Below, piece by piece: positions 53,410-62,463 of a stretch of 64,000 nt of DNA. The notes under the pieces were generated by a model. That model was not told where the DNA came from. It ran no database searches and saw only the letters and a list, made by a program, of their open reading frames with translations. The DNA comes from JAJRPT01 sp964465945 (GTDB taxonomy: Bacteria; Bacteroidota; Ignavibacteria; Kapaibacteriales; UBA2268). The position numbers were made by a program, and so were the translations under genes. Every line of letters begins with the position of its first letter. The first letter of the stretch is position 1. The stretch lies in NCBI GenBank assembly GCA_964465945.1, contig CAYXMM010000001.1, forward strand, positions 62,001 to 126,000. Direction: 5' to 3'.

Positions 53410-55728
53410 TCAATCGGCAAGCGGGAAAGTGAAATAAAATGTGCTACCTTTACCTAACTCTGATTCGACCCAAATTTTTCCGTTATTTTTTTCTACAAAT
53501 TCTTTGCAAAGGATAAGCCCGAGTCCTGTGCCTTTTTCTTCATTTGTACCTAGTGTTGATACATTTTGGTCAATTCTGAAAAGTTTTGCTTTGGTTTCTG
53601 GTTTCATTCCAACTCCAGTGTCGGTAACTGATACTTGCGCCATATTGTCTATAATTTTGCAGGCAACAGTTATTTCTCCATCTTGAGTAAATTTTATTGA
53701 ATTTGAAATAAGGTTACGCAGAATAGTAGTGAACATATTAGCATCACCATATAAATAAAGATTTTTATCAATTTTATTGATAATTTTTACGTTTTTGGAT
53801 TTAGAAATATCTTTAAATAAACTAATAAGAGTTTCAACAATTAGGTGAGGATTCAAATTATCGAAACTAACTTGTTTTTTTCCTGTAATTGTGCTTGTCC
53901 ATTCAAGGAGGTTTTCGAGTAATTGGAAAATATTTGTAGCTGATTCATTCATTGATTTAGAAAGAATCTTAACATCTTCTTTTGTCATTGAATCGAGATT
54001 ATCCGAAAGTTCATACGAAAGACTAATAAAGCCGGAGAGGGGCGCTTTCAGGTCATGAGCAATAATTGAAAGGAATTTATCTTTATTTACGTTTAGTTCT
54101 TTTAACTCTTTTTCAGATTCTTCAAGTTTTTGTCTATTAATAATTTTTTCAGTTATATCTCTAATAATGACAACTATACCTTCGATTTCGTTTTTATTGT
54201 GAATTATAGGACTATATGAATTTTCATAATATATTTTATCTTCAGAGTTTGTAAATGATTCTACGAGGGTAAATTCCTCACCCTTTAATGCTCTTTTGAA
54301 ATTTTTTAATAAAATATCTTTAGAATATTGGTCAGTAATGACATCAGTAATAGAGGTTCCGATTTCAATATCTTTATTCCAAAGTTGGTGCATTTTAAAG
54401 GCATGTTGCCCGTTGAAAGCAGTATATTTTAAGTCTTTATCAAGAGCAAATAGATTTAGTTCTGATGAAGATTCAAAGATTGCTTTTAAGTATGCTTTTG
54501 ATTTAATTATTTCTCTTTCTGCGTTCTTTCTTTCTGTAATATTAACAAGAGAGTATGTAACACCAAAGATTTCGCCTTCTTCAGATTTCGCGGGGTGGTA
54601 TCTTTCTTCAATCCAGAAGCTTTCACCATCCATTAGGAAATATTCTTTTTCGAAAAATACTTTTTCATTATTCAGAGCTTTGTTAAATTCTGCTTTAAAC
54701 CTTTGATACTCTGGCTCACTGAAATAATTTATTATAGGAATTTTTTCCATTAAATACATTTCGGTTAAAAATGAAAATAGGTCGAGAGCCGCATTATTAA
54801 ATTTTATGATTCTTGCGTCTCTACTTAGTAATATTGATGCATATTCAGTATTATTTAAAAGTGCGTAAAGGTTTTTACGGCTATTTACTATAGATTCTTG
54901 CGCTGATTTTAAGTTTGTAATGTCATTCATAGTTACAAGAATTGATTCTTGACCATTGAAGTGAATTTTTGTTGCTTTTAAATCGACCCAGTACTCTTCA
55001 TTAATAAAATTAATAAAATTAACTTCTTCAGACTTAGTGTGGTGTTTATGAACAATTTGTCCTAATGATTCTTGTAATTCATCATAGAAAGTCTCACTCA
55101 TCTTGGAAAGAATATTTGTAGTATAAATTTCTTCTTGTGGGAGAGCGAGAATGTTTAAAATAAACTTATTGGCGAATATTGTATTATATTCTTTATCAAC
55201 TATAAGAATGCCGACAGGAATTGTTTCAAGCATCTGCACCAGATTTTCAGTGGTTTCTTTAAGTCGGAAGTCGGATTCTTTTTTTTGAGTAATAAATTGA
55301 GTAATCCCGGCGATAAGCTTTAAGTTTCCGTCTTTATCTTTAATTGGGTATGCTCTATCTCGCACCCAATCAATTTTTCCATCGCTTCTAATTATTCTAT
55401 ATTCTTCATCATAGGTATTTAATGGAATTTTAGAATTGAAAGCGTGCCTAACTCTTTCTTTGTCTTCTGGATGTAAGTTTGTTTCCCAAGAGGTTGGGTC
55501 TTTATATAGAGTTTCAGTCGGCATTCCAAACATTCTTTCATAAGAAGGAGATACATAAAGAACTTTTTTTTCTTGGTAATCGCTGAGGAAGAAAGTTTCG
55601 TTTATTGTATCTGTCATAATTTTATGATTTTCAAGCGTTTTCAAATGTTCTTGATTCGCCTCCTCTAACTTACTGACAAGAAGTAAGAGTTCATTATGAC
55701 TTAATTTATCTGTTAATGTTTTTGACAT
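53410..55728 (-). CDS. Multi-PAS sensor histidine kinase
   Basis: A 772-residue kinase with no clear membrane helix. Four PAS modules run along residues ~40-535 (FFLSDYQEKKVLYVSPSYERMFG, DKEYNTIFANKFILNI, EYASILLSRDARIIKFN, ELNLFALDKDLKYTAFNG). HisKA has SIIAHDLKAPLSGF with His558, HATPase has N-box ILRNLISNSIKF, G1 VTDTGVGM and G2 GTGLGLILCKEFVEKNNGKIW. It probably senses a soluble or redox signal. No cognate response regulator is adjacent. Confidence 0.93.
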   Translation of the reverse strand: MSKTLTDKLSHNELLLLVSKLEEANQEHLKTLENHKIMTDTINETFFLSDYQEKKVLYVSPSYERMFGMPTETLYKDPTSWETNLHPEDKERVRHAFNSKIPLNTYDEEYRIIRSDGKIDWVRDRAYPIKDKDGNLKLIAGITQFITQKKESDFRLKETTENLVQMLETIPVGILIVDKEYNTIFANKFILNILALPQEEIYTTNILSKMSETFYDELQESLGQIVHKHHTKSEEVNFINFINEEYWVDLKATKIHFNGQESILVTMNDITNLKSAQESIVNSRKNLYALLNNTEYASILLSRDARIIKFNNAALDLFSFLTEMYLMEKIPIINYFSEPEYQRFKAEFNKALNNEKVFFEKEYFLMDGESFWIEERYHPAKSEEGEIFGVTYSLVNITERKNAEREIIKSKAYLKAIFESSSELNLFALDKDLKYTAFNGQHAFKMHQLWNKDIEIGTSITDVITDQYSKDILLKNFKRALKGEEFTLVESFTNSEDKIYYENSYSPIIHNKNEIEGIVVIIRDITEKIINRQKLEESEKELKELNVNKDKFLSIIAHDLKAPLSGFISLSYELSDNLDSMTKEDVKILSKSMNESATNIFQLLENLLEWTSTITGKKQVSFDNLNPHLIVETLISLFKDISKSKNVKIINKIDKNLYLYGDANMFTTILRNLISNSIKFTQDGEITVACKIIDNMAQVSVTDTGVGMKPETKAKLFRIDQNVSTLGTNEEKGTGLGLILCKEFVEKNNGKIWVESELGKGSTFYFTFPLAD

Positions 55729-55751
55729 TCAATCTCTATATTTTTTAAAGA

Positions 55752-56111
55752 TTATTTTTGATTGATAATTTTTTCAAAATCTTTGGGATTTGTAAAATCC
55801 CAATATCTATAGTCTTTCATAATTAAATTGGAATCGAACAGTATATGGATTTGCCTTTTTCCGAACCAGTCCGCAGAATCTAATGGCGTATATGGTGGGG
55901 CAGTCATTAGTGTCATTTTTCCATTTAAATTATCCCAAACAAAAACTATACCATTTTTTACGACCATAGAATCGTCGGGTTGTCCCAAGTATTTTAATAG
56001 CTGGCTTTTAGATATATTTTGATTTTCTTTAAGAAATTCTCTTTCTTTTTCAATTATACTTTGAGAAGAACAGCCAACTAAAAAGGCAAAAATAATAAAT
56101 AGATTTTTCAT
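55752..56111 (-). CDS. Small lipoprotein, BamE/SmpA-like hint
   Basis: A 119-residue protein with signal and lipobox LVGC (Cys at residue 14). KSQLLKYLGQPDDSMVVKNGIVFVWDN matches the short 'vkkxLGxPd' segment of SmpA/BamE-like lipoproteins, though the match is short. The start ATG overlaps the rsmG stop by one base. Confidence 0.6.
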   Translation of the reverse strand: MKNLFIIFAFLVGCSSQSIIEKEREFLKENQNISKSQLLKYLGQPDDSMVVKNGIVFVWDNLNGKMTLMTAPPYTPLDSADWFGKRQIHILFDSNLIMKDYRYWDFTNPKDFEKIINQK

Positions 56112-56797
56112 TAAAAACTTTTAATAATTAATATTTTTTTTTCTTGTTCTTTGAAATAGTCATACCCTAAGAAGTCGATATTGATAAGTTGATATTGTAG
56201 TTTAGGATATTTTTGTTTTGCTTCAGCTATTTCTTCGGTTAGGTCTCCACCTTTTAGAAGCACATAAGCTCCATCTTTTTTTAAACTTCCTATTGTCCAA
56301 TCAAGGATGCTTATTGTTCTTGTAACTGCTCTTGCGATTATGACATCATAATTTTTTTTTGATTTAGTTAGGTGGTCTTCCACTCTACCATTAAAGACTT
56401 GAATATTTCTTAATCCAGTATGCGAAGCAAGCATTTCAGTGATTTTAGCTTTTTTTGTAATGGAGTCAATTAAATCAATTCTAATGTCTGGGTTTGCAAT
56501 TTTGATTGGGATTCCTGGTAATCCACCACCAGTACCAACGTCGAGGACATTTGCTTTGGGTTTGAATTCAAAGTATTTACATATTGAAAGGGAATGAAGA
56601 ATATGTCTATCAAGTATGTTTTCTTCGTCTTTTCGAGAAATTAGGTTTACTTTTTCGTTCCAGTATTTTAGTTCTTTAGCGTATCTTTCAAATGTTTCAA
56701 TCCAACTTTTGTCTATATTTATATTGTTAGTTGAACATAAAGTCCAAAATTCGACCATATCCATAATTATAATCTTTTGTGTTTCATTTAACTGCAA
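56111..56797 (-). CDS. rsmG: 16S rRNA (guanine-N7) methyltransferase RsmG
   Basis: A 228-residue methyltransferase. YWNEKVNLISRKDEENILDRHILHSL is the RsmG substrate region, followed by motif I NVLDVGTGGGLPGIPIKIANP and IIARAVTR. It methylates G527 of 16S rRNA; loss gives low-level streptomycin resistance in other bacteria. The start is taken at the first ATG; Met12 or Met14 is possible. It is followed by a lipoprotein gene with a one-base overlap. Confidence 0.93.
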   Translation of the reverse strand: MQLNETQKIIIMDMVEFWTLCSTNNINIDKSWIETFERYAKELKYWNEKVNLISRKDEENILDRHILHSLSICKYFEFKPKANVLDVGTGGGLPGIPIKIANPDIRIDLIDSITKKAKITEMLASHTGLRNIQVFNGRVEDHLTKSKKNYDVIIARAVTRTISILDWTIGSLKKDGAYVLLKGGDLTEEIAEAKQKYPKLQYQLINIDFLGYDYFKEQEKKILIIKSF

Positions 56798-56824
56798 ATT
56801 TAATTAATTGTTGCTAAATTTTGC

Positions 56825-57169
56825 TTAATGGATTGATATTTTCGTGGATTTTTCTGCTTTGTCATAATACCACATATCTGATTTTATTGTAAAATAAACT
56901 CCTAAAATAAAGTATAAGATAATTAAAAACAATCCGATATTTTTAAAATATGTTAATGATATAACTGAAATTATAAAATAAATTAAATTGAATACAAAGT
57001 AATACTTATTTTTTTTCTCTTTATAGAATACAACATTTACGTTTAGAAAAAAAGTAAAATAAGCATATATCGAAGGAAGAAAAAATAAGGAGAATACTAA
57101 GAATAAACTTAATATTATTTTAATAATTAAGAAATTTGTCTTTGATATTTCATTAATTTTGTTGTTCAT
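56825..57169 (-). CDS. Small membrane protein of unknown function
   Basis: A 114-residue protein with three or four hydrophobic segments (FLIIKIILSLFLVFSLFFLPSIYAYFTFFL, YFVFNLIYFIISVISLTYF, LFLIILYFILGVYFTI). I do not recognise a family. It is 27 bp upstream of rsmG on the same strand, so they may be co-transcribed. Confidence 0.5.
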   Translation of the reverse strand: MNNKINEISKTNFLIIKIILSLFLVFSLFFLPSIYAYFTFFLNVNVVFYKEKKNKYYFVFNLIYFIISVISLTYFKNIGLFLIILYFILGVYFTIKSDMWYYDKAEKSTKISIH

Positions 57170-57219
57170 ATTTTATTATTGCAATTATTAATATTTTAAA
57201 AATAAAGAATTATTTTGAA

Positions 57220-57876
57220 ATGAAAAAATTTCCAAAAGATTTAAAATCACAGAAATCGCGAATGACAGAATGCTTAGGTATATTATCTAAGAAATATCCT
57301 GATGTTAAAATTCAATTAAATCATTCTAATGAGTTTGAATTGCTTATATCAACTATGCTTTCAGCTCAATGCACTGATGCAAGAGTGAATATAGTTACAG
57401 AATCGTTATTTAAAAAGTATAAAATTCCAGATGATTATTTGTTAGTTCCTCAGGAGGAATTGGAAATGGATATTTTTTCAACAGGATTTTATAAGGCAAA
57501 AGCGAAGAATATTCGAGCGACTTGTAAGGAGTTAATTGATAAGTTTGATGGTAAAGTGCCAGATAGTTTGGAGGAGTTGATTAGGTTACCTGGTGTTGGA
57601 AGGAAAACGGCAAATGTAGTTTTGGGGCATGCTTTTGGGGTGCCAGGGGTTGTTGTTGATACACATGTTACAAGGATTTCAAATAGACTGGGTTTTGTGG
57701 ATTATGACGATGCTTATAAAATTGAGAAGGCATTAGAAAAGCTAATTCCGATTGAATTATGGGTTATTTTTACTCATTATTTTATTTCGTTTGGTCGCGA
57801 AATTTGTGTGGCACGAAAGCCGAAGTGCGAAATATGCCCTGTCGAGCATTTATGCCCGTCATCGAGATTACAATAA
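57220..57876 (+). CDS. nth: Endonuclease III
   Basis: A 218-residue DNA glycosylase/AP lyase for oxidised pyrimidines. The HhH-GPD motif is LPGVGRKTANVVLGHAF with Lys129, and Asp147 lies in VVDTHVTRISNRLG. The [4Fe-4S] ligands are Cys196, Cys203, Cys206 and Cys212 (C-x6-C-x2-C-x5-C). The gene is complete and convergent with msrB. Confidence 0.96.
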   Translation: MKKFPKDLKSQKSRMTECLGILSKKYPDVKIQLNHSNEFELLISTMLSAQCTDARVNIVTESLFKKYKIPDDYLLVPQEELEMDIFSTGFYKAKAKNIRATCKELIDKFDGKVPDSLEELIRLPGVGRKTANVVLGHAFGVPGVVVDTHVTRISNRLGFVDYDDAYKIEKALEKLIPIELWVIFTHYFISFGREICVARKPKCEICPVEHLCPSSRLQ

Positions 57877-57879
57877 AGT

Positions 57880-58389
57880 TTATTTAATGGTATCTTTTTT
57901 AAACGAAATTGAAACTGAATTTATGCAATACCTTTGACCTGTGGGCTTTGGTCCATCGTCGAAAACGTGTCCGAGATGACCTCCGCATTTAGCACAGAGG
58001 ACTTCTGTTCTTGTCATTCCGAAGGTTTTATCTTCTTTGAGGATAATATTGCTATCTTTTTCCACATCGTAGAAAGAGGGCCAGCCACAATGCGCATTAA
58101 ATTTTGTATCGGAGCTAAATAGTAAATTACCACAACCCTTGCAATAATATTTTCCATCTTCAAAGTTTAAATTATACTCGCCTGTGTGAGGTCGCTCTGT
58201 GCCTTTTTCTCGTAAGACATTATACTCTTCGGGAGTGAGTATTTGCTTCCATTCGGCTTCTGTTTTTTTTACTTCAAAGTTCATATTATTTTTTCCTTCT
58301 TTATTTTGGGCAAGTAATAATTCACTAACAATAAATACTACAATTAGAATTATAAGCAAAAGAATGAGTAATTTTTTGTATTTTTTCAT
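57880..58389 (-). CDS. msrB: Peptide-methionine (R)-S-oxide reductase MsrB, membrane-anchored
   Basis: A 169-residue enzyme reducing methionine-R-sulfoxide. The N-terminal helix (LLILLLIILIVVFIVSELLL) anchors or exports it. The zinc pairs are CKGC (83-86) and CAKC (132-135), the catalytic cysteine is Cys155 in RYCINSVSISF, and HCGWPSF is intact. msrA lies 12 bp upstream, so the two repair systems are produced together. Confidence 0.94.
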   Translation of the reverse strand: MKKYKKLLILLLIILIVVFIVSELLLAQNKEGKNNMNFEVKKTEAEWKQILTPEEYNVLREKGTERPHTGEYNLNFEDGKYYCKGCGNLLFSSDTKFNAHCGWPSFYDVEKDSNIILKEDKTFGMTRTEVLCAKCGGHLGHVFDDGPKPTGQRYCINSVSISFKKDTIK

Positions 58390-58401
58390 ATTTCATCCTA
58401 A

Positions 58402-59052
58402 TTACTTACTTTTTAATTTATCTTTAAATAGTTTTTCAAGTTTGCTAATTTTAGGTGAAATTACAAAATTACAATACGGTTGATTTTTGTTGTCATTGTA
58501 ATAATTATGGTGATAATTTTCAGCTATGCTATAATTATCAACTGGCTTAATTTCGGTAACTATTTTTTCAGAATATATTTCTGAGTCATCAATTATTTTT
58601 TTTATTTTTTCGGCAATATTTTTTTGTTCTTCATTGTGGTAATATATTCCGGAACGATATTGAGTTCCTATGTCATTGCCTTGTCTGTTTAAAGTTGTTG
58701 GGTCGTGAGTTTTGAAAAAGACCTCTAAAATATCTTCTAATTTGCATTTTGTAGAATCATAATAAATACGGGCAACTTCGGCGTGTCCTGTGTTTCCGGA
58801 ACATACTTGTTCATAAGTTGGATTTTTAGTTATTCCATTGGAATAGCCAGGTTCTACATAAATAACACCCGCAACTCGTTGGAAAACGGCTTCGGTACAC
58901 CAGAAGCACCCGGCGCCTAAGGTGATTTGAGAGAAGTTTTCTAAGTTTAAATCTTCTTTATTCACTTTTTTTGTTCCTTTATTTTCTGCATTGCATGAAT
59001 TTGTCAAAAATGACATTAGAATAATTGTTAATATAGTTTTGATTAAATTCAA
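58402..59052 (-). CDS. msrA: Peptide-methionine (S)-S-oxide reductase MsrA, lipoprotein
   Basis: A 216-residue enzyme. Signal peptide with lipobox TNSC (Cys20), so it is probably an exported lipoprotein. The catalytic motif is GAGCFWCTEAVF with Cys49. GYSNG, GHAEVARI, FFKTHDPTTLNRQGNDIGTQYRS and the C-terminal NQPYC complete the family pattern. It repairs oxidised methionine in envelope proteins. It is between doxX and msrB on one strand. Confidence 0.95.
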   Translation of the reverse strand: MNLIKTILTIILMSFLTNSCNAENKGTKKVNKEDLNLENFSQITLGAGCFWCTEAVFQRVAGVIYVEPGYSNGITKNPTYEQVCSGNTGHAEVARIYYDSTKCKLEDILEVFFKTHDPTTLNRQGNDIGTQYRSGIYYHNEEQKNIAEKIKKIIDDSEIYSEKIVTEIKPVDNYSIAENYHHNYYNDNKNQPYCNFVISPKISKLEKLFKDKLKSK

Positions 59053-59066
59053 TGTAATTCATTCTT

Positions 59067-59468
59067 TTATTTGCTTATTAACCTATATTTACCTGGTCCG
59101 ATAAAAATCAGAGATAGAAACAAAATAGCTGATTCAACTGGGTGTGCATATCCTCCAAAGCCATCTCCATTTGCAATGTGATGCATAGCTGCGACAGCCA
59201 TTGTCGAAATAAGTAATAGGTTTGCTGGTATCCAGAAAATACCGAGTGCAAGGAATAATCCACCAAAAGTTTCTGCAAATGCTGCCATAAATCCAAAGAA
59301 GGTAAAGCCAAAACTAATGCCTAAATGCGATATATTAGCTCCAATTATTTCCCATTTATCGGGTCCACCTATTAATTTTCCCCATCCGTGAGCGATAAAC
59401 ATTATTCCTATTCCTATTCTAAGAATAAGTAAGCCCAAATCTAAATATTTAAAGTCCTTATTAAACAT
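59067..59468 (-). CDS. DoxX-family membrane protein
   Basis: A 133-residue protein with four helices. LLILRIGIGIMFIAHGWGKLIGGPDKWEIIG is the DoxX opening, then FAETFGGLFLALGIFWIPANLLL. In other bacteria DoxX proteins work with redox or thiol-stress systems at the membrane. Its start overlaps the engB stop and the msrA gene follows, suggesting a role beside the methionine sulfoxide reductases. Confidence 0.85.
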   Translation of the reverse strand: MFNKDFKYLDLGLLILRIGIGIMFIAHGWGKLIGGPDKWEIIGANISHLGISFGFTFFGFMAAFAETFGGLFLALGIFWIPANLLLISTMAVAAMHHIANGDGFGGYAHPVESAILFLSLIFIGPGKYRLISK

Positions 59469-60076
59469 TATTCCTTTGTTATTTTTAATTGAGTGTGTTT
59501 TTTAATTATTGACATTAATTCTTTTCTTCCTAAGTCTGTCATCGATGAATAAGGTAGAACTTCAATATTGTAATTGCAACTTTGAACTAAATTATCAAGT
59601 TGCTCCTTTCTTTCTTGGATTTGCTTTTCTTTAATTTTATCACATTTTGTTAAAATAATTAAATATTGTTTTTGATTATTTTCAAAATACTCAATTAAAG
59701 ATAAGTCCATATCCATAGGGTCGTGTCTTGAATCGATTAATATGCAAACAAGCTTTAAGTTCTCTCTATTTTCTAAGTAAGATAGATTGAGTTTATACCA
59801 CTCATTTCGCTTTTTAACTCCTTTCTGAGTGAAACCAAAACCGGGCATATCAACTAAAGTCCAAATATCCTCAACATTATAGAAATTGATTTCAGAAGTT
59901 TTACCAGGTGTAGAGCTTATTCTTGCTAAGTTCTTTCTGTGAACTAATGAATTAATTAGAGAGGATTTACCAACATTGCTCCTACCAACAAATACGACTT
60001 CTGGAATAGAAAGTTCAGGAAAGCCATTTGGCTTGTCCGTTCCCATTATAAATTCTGCTTTATGTATTTTTATCAT
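59468..60076 (-). CDS. engB: Ribosome biogenesis GTPase EngB/YsxC
   Basis: A 202-residue small GTPase for 50S assembly. G1 GRSNVGKSSLINSL (residues ~31-44), G2 loop SSTPGKT, G3 DMPGFGF, G4 TKCD and G5 SSMTDLG are all present. It overlaps the doxX start by one base. A saccharopine dehydrogenase-like gene lies 35 bp upstream on the same strand. Confidence 0.94.
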   Translation of the reverse strand: MIKIHKAEFIMGTDKPNGFPELSIPEVVFVGRSNVGKSSLINSLVHRKNLARISSTPGKTSEINFYNVEDIWTLVDMPGFGFTQKGVKKRNEWYKLNLSYLENRENLKLVCILIDSRHDPMDMDLSLIEYFENNQKQYLIILTKCDKIKEKQIQERKEQLDNLVQSCNYNIEVLPYSSMTDLGRKELMSIIKKHTQLKITKE

Positions 60077-60111
60077 TGGTATATGACTCTATTTTTTGAA
60101 ATATATTGTAT

Positions 60112-61203
60112 TTAATTCTTTTCGATTTCAATAAAGATATTTCTTTCTTCTAAGTAATTAAATACTTTACGGAATAAGTTTTCATCTTCACCTATTTTTT
60201 CTGGAAAGATTATTCCTTTTTGTTGAATGAGATTTTCTTTAAATAAATTAACAACTGCATTCGCAGTAAAGCCAGTAGTTCGAGCCATTGAAGAATAACC
60301 AGTCATTATGTCTTTGTTGTCAAACAGGTTATAAGTAAACTTTTCGTTATTTGTTTCAATTTCTACTTTCATTGCGGTAAATTCCATATCGTCGCCTAAT
60401 TTCCAGTCGTTAATTAAGATTTTAGAAGTTAAATCAAAAGGAGCGATTTCTATTCCATTTACATTAATTTTATTTGTATTTAAGAATCCAGCATCTTTAA
60501 GGAATTGGATTTTTTGAATATATCCGGGGTATCTTAATGTTTTTTCTTCCATATTTGGAATGTCTGGGTAAGACTCCAAAACTGAGCGAAGCCCGTCTGT
60601 ATAAAATGCGTCAAGAGTTCCAACGGAATCTATATTTATTTGTTCTAAGCCGGTCATTGCTTCAACGACTTTCTCAATTCCATTTTGACGAAAATATACT
60701 AATCTTGTGTATTCTTCTAATACATCAGTCGGCGAGAATGGCGCTTTGTATTGCCAAGGGAGTTTTCTTTCAAATGGTAGCCCTCCAACATAGCATTTGT
60801 AAGAATTAACTTGATCATTTTTAACGTGATAACCTAAGAACATATTACATAAGCCAGGTGCAACTCCACAATCGACAACAACTGATGTGTTATACTTCAT
60901 AGCCAAGTCATTTAATTCTGATGCCTTTTCTGGGAAAAAGGATATATCAACTATATTTTTCCCTAATGGGATTAACTTTTTAAGAATATTAAAGGCAATG
61001 CTACCAGGAATTGCCAAAACAATCAAATCGAAAATATTAAATTTTTCAAAATCATCTGAATTTACATCAAATTTTATGTAAGTAATATTATTTTCAGTTA
61101 AATTATTTACGTTTATATCGAAAATACTTACTTCATTATTTATTGCTAAGTCTAAGCCGATAACACTGCCTACAAGTCCATTTCCTATTACTGCTATTTT
61201 CAT
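60112..61203 (-). CDS. Saccharopine dehydrogenase-like oxidoreductase
   Basis: A 363-residue protein. The NAD(P) turn is GNGLVGSVIGLDLA (7-20), followed by LIVLAIPGSIAFNIL and VVVDCGVAPGLCNMFLGYH, the family's catalytic neighbourhood. DVLEEYTRL and LDAFYTDGLRSVLESYP are typical of lysine 6-dehydrogenase/saccharopine reductase relatives. The exact substrate is not settled. It is transcribed towards engB and diverges from the response regulator at 61347. Confidence 0.82.
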   Translation of the reverse strand: MKIAVIGNGLVGSVIGLDLAINNEVSIFDINVNNLTENNITYIKFDVNSDDFEKFNIFDLIVLAIPGSIAFNILKKLIPLGKNIVDISFFPEKASELNDLAMKYNTSVVVDCGVAPGLCNMFLGYHVKNDQVNSYKCYVGGLPFERKLPWQYKAPFSPTDVLEEYTRLVYFRQNGIEKVVEAMTGLEQINIDSVGTLDAFYTDGLRSVLESYPDIPNMEEKTLRYPGYIQKIQFLKDAGFLNTNKINVNGIEIAPFDLTSKILINDWKLGDDMEFTAMKVEIETNNEKFTYNLFDNKDIMTGYSSMARTTGFTANAVVNLFKENLIQQKGIIFPEKIGEDENLFRKVFNYLEERNIFIEIEKN

Positions 61204-61346
61204 TTTTAACCTTTTGTTTAATTTATCGTTTTATTAATTTGCTAATATCGAATAGAAACAATTTTTATTATTTTAAATTATATTTTGAAAATTAAAGAAA
61301 GAATTTTAATTTAGTATTATTATTTTAAAAAAAGAGTGAAATCAAA

Positions 61347-61820
61347 ATGTCAGAAAAACCATACATTTTAGTTGTCGATGACAATAAAATTACTACAAAA
61401 TTATTAAGAAGATACTTAGAAGCTAATGGATTCGAGGCAAGCGAAGCGTATGACGGGATTGATTGTCTTGAAAAATTGAAAGAAAGAAGACCAAATGCTA
61501 TTGTTCTTGATGTGATGATGCCAAGAATGGATGGATATGAAACAGTTAGCAACATTAAAAGCAACCCAGAAACTAAAGATATTCCTGTTGTAATTGTAAC
61601 TGCTTTGAATGATGTGGCTAACCAATTGAAATCTATTGAAGCAGGAAGTGATGACTTTTTGAGTAAGCCAATAGAAGAAAAATTATTAGTTGCAAAAGTT
61701 AGATTATTATCAAGTTTAGATATTAATCAATCAAAAGCATTAAAATTAGAAGATATTTTAACTAAAGTTATTGCAGAAACGTCTTACAGTAAATCAGTAA
61801 GTGAGTTGTTGAATGCTTAA
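61347..61820 (+). CDS. Response regulator receiver (CheY-like)
   Basis: A 157-residue single receiver domain. Acid pocket Asp11-Asp12, phosphoacceptor Asp55 (VLDVMMPRMDG), Thr85 in VIVTALND and Lys107 (LSKPIEEK) are in place. The C-terminal ~30 residues (LKLEDILTKVIAETSYSKSVSELLNA) are a helical tail but not a recognisable output domain. The stop overlaps the next lipoprotein gene by 8 bp. Confidence 0.9.
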   Translation: MSEKPYILVVDDNKITTKLLRRYLEANGFEASEAYDGIDCLEKLKERRPNAIVLDVMMPRMDGYETVSNIKSNPETKDIPVVIVTALNDVANQLKSIEAGSDDFLSKPIEEKLLVAKVRLLSSLDINQSKALKLEDILTKVIAETSYSKSVSELLNA

Positions 61821-62430
61821 TAAGTTTATTAGATATAGTATAATTGCGGTTTTATTTTTATCATTGGCGTCTTGTGCTCAGTTAAATGATATTACTAAGT
61901 CGTTAATGAATTTGAAAAATTTAGATTATCGATTGAGTAGTATTAAGGCTGTTCGTTTGGGAGGAGTTGAGTTTAAAAAAGGTATGTCTTTGTCAGACAT
62001 TGGATTAATGGATATTGCAAAACTTACAGCAACTCTAACTAAAGGCAATATGCCGATTGATTTTATACTTAATTTGGAAGCTCGAAATCCAAATGAAGAT
62101 AAAGGTAAGAATTTTTCTACTGCTGCAACTATAGAAAGTTTTGATTTTGATGTTTTTTTAGATGGACAAAAGGCATTCACTGGCGGGCTTGATGCGCCTG
62201 TGAAAATTGAGAGTAATGGTGGGTTGAAAGAAATTCCATTAAAAATTTCTCTTGACTTAACTTCTTTATATAAAGATAAGCAATACGAGAAGTTAGCAAA
62301 TATTGCTATGAATTTAGCTGGGTTTGAGCTAGAAAAAACTAAGGTGAGAGTTGAAGCTAATCCTGTTGTTAGCACTCCTATTGGTAAATTGAAACCTGGT
62401 AAAATTACGATTAGTGATTCAAAATTTTAA
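61813..62430 (+). CDS. LEA14-like lipoprotein
   Basis: A 205-residue lipoprotein (lipobox LASC, Cys21). The body DFILNLEARNPNEDKGKNFSTAATIESFDFDVFLDGQKAFTGGLDAPVKI has the 'N-P' and 'F-V-LDG' patterns of LEA14/WHy domains, immunoglobulin-like folds found in desiccation-linked and envelope proteins. Its role is unknown. It starts inside the response-regulator gene (8-bp overlap). Confidence 0.65.
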   Translation: MLNKFIRYSIIAVLFLSLASCAQLNDITKSLMNLKNLDYRLSSIKAVRLGGVEFKKGMSLSDIGLMDIAKLTATLTKGNMPIDFILNLEARNPNEDKGKNFSTAATIESFDFDVFLDGQKAFTGGLDAPVKIESNGGLKEIPLKISLDLTSLYKDKQYEKLANIAMNLAGFELEKTKVRVEANPVVSTPIGKLKPGKITISDSKF

Positions 62431-62463
62431 TGTTAAAGTAAAGTGAGTGTAATTTAAACAAAT

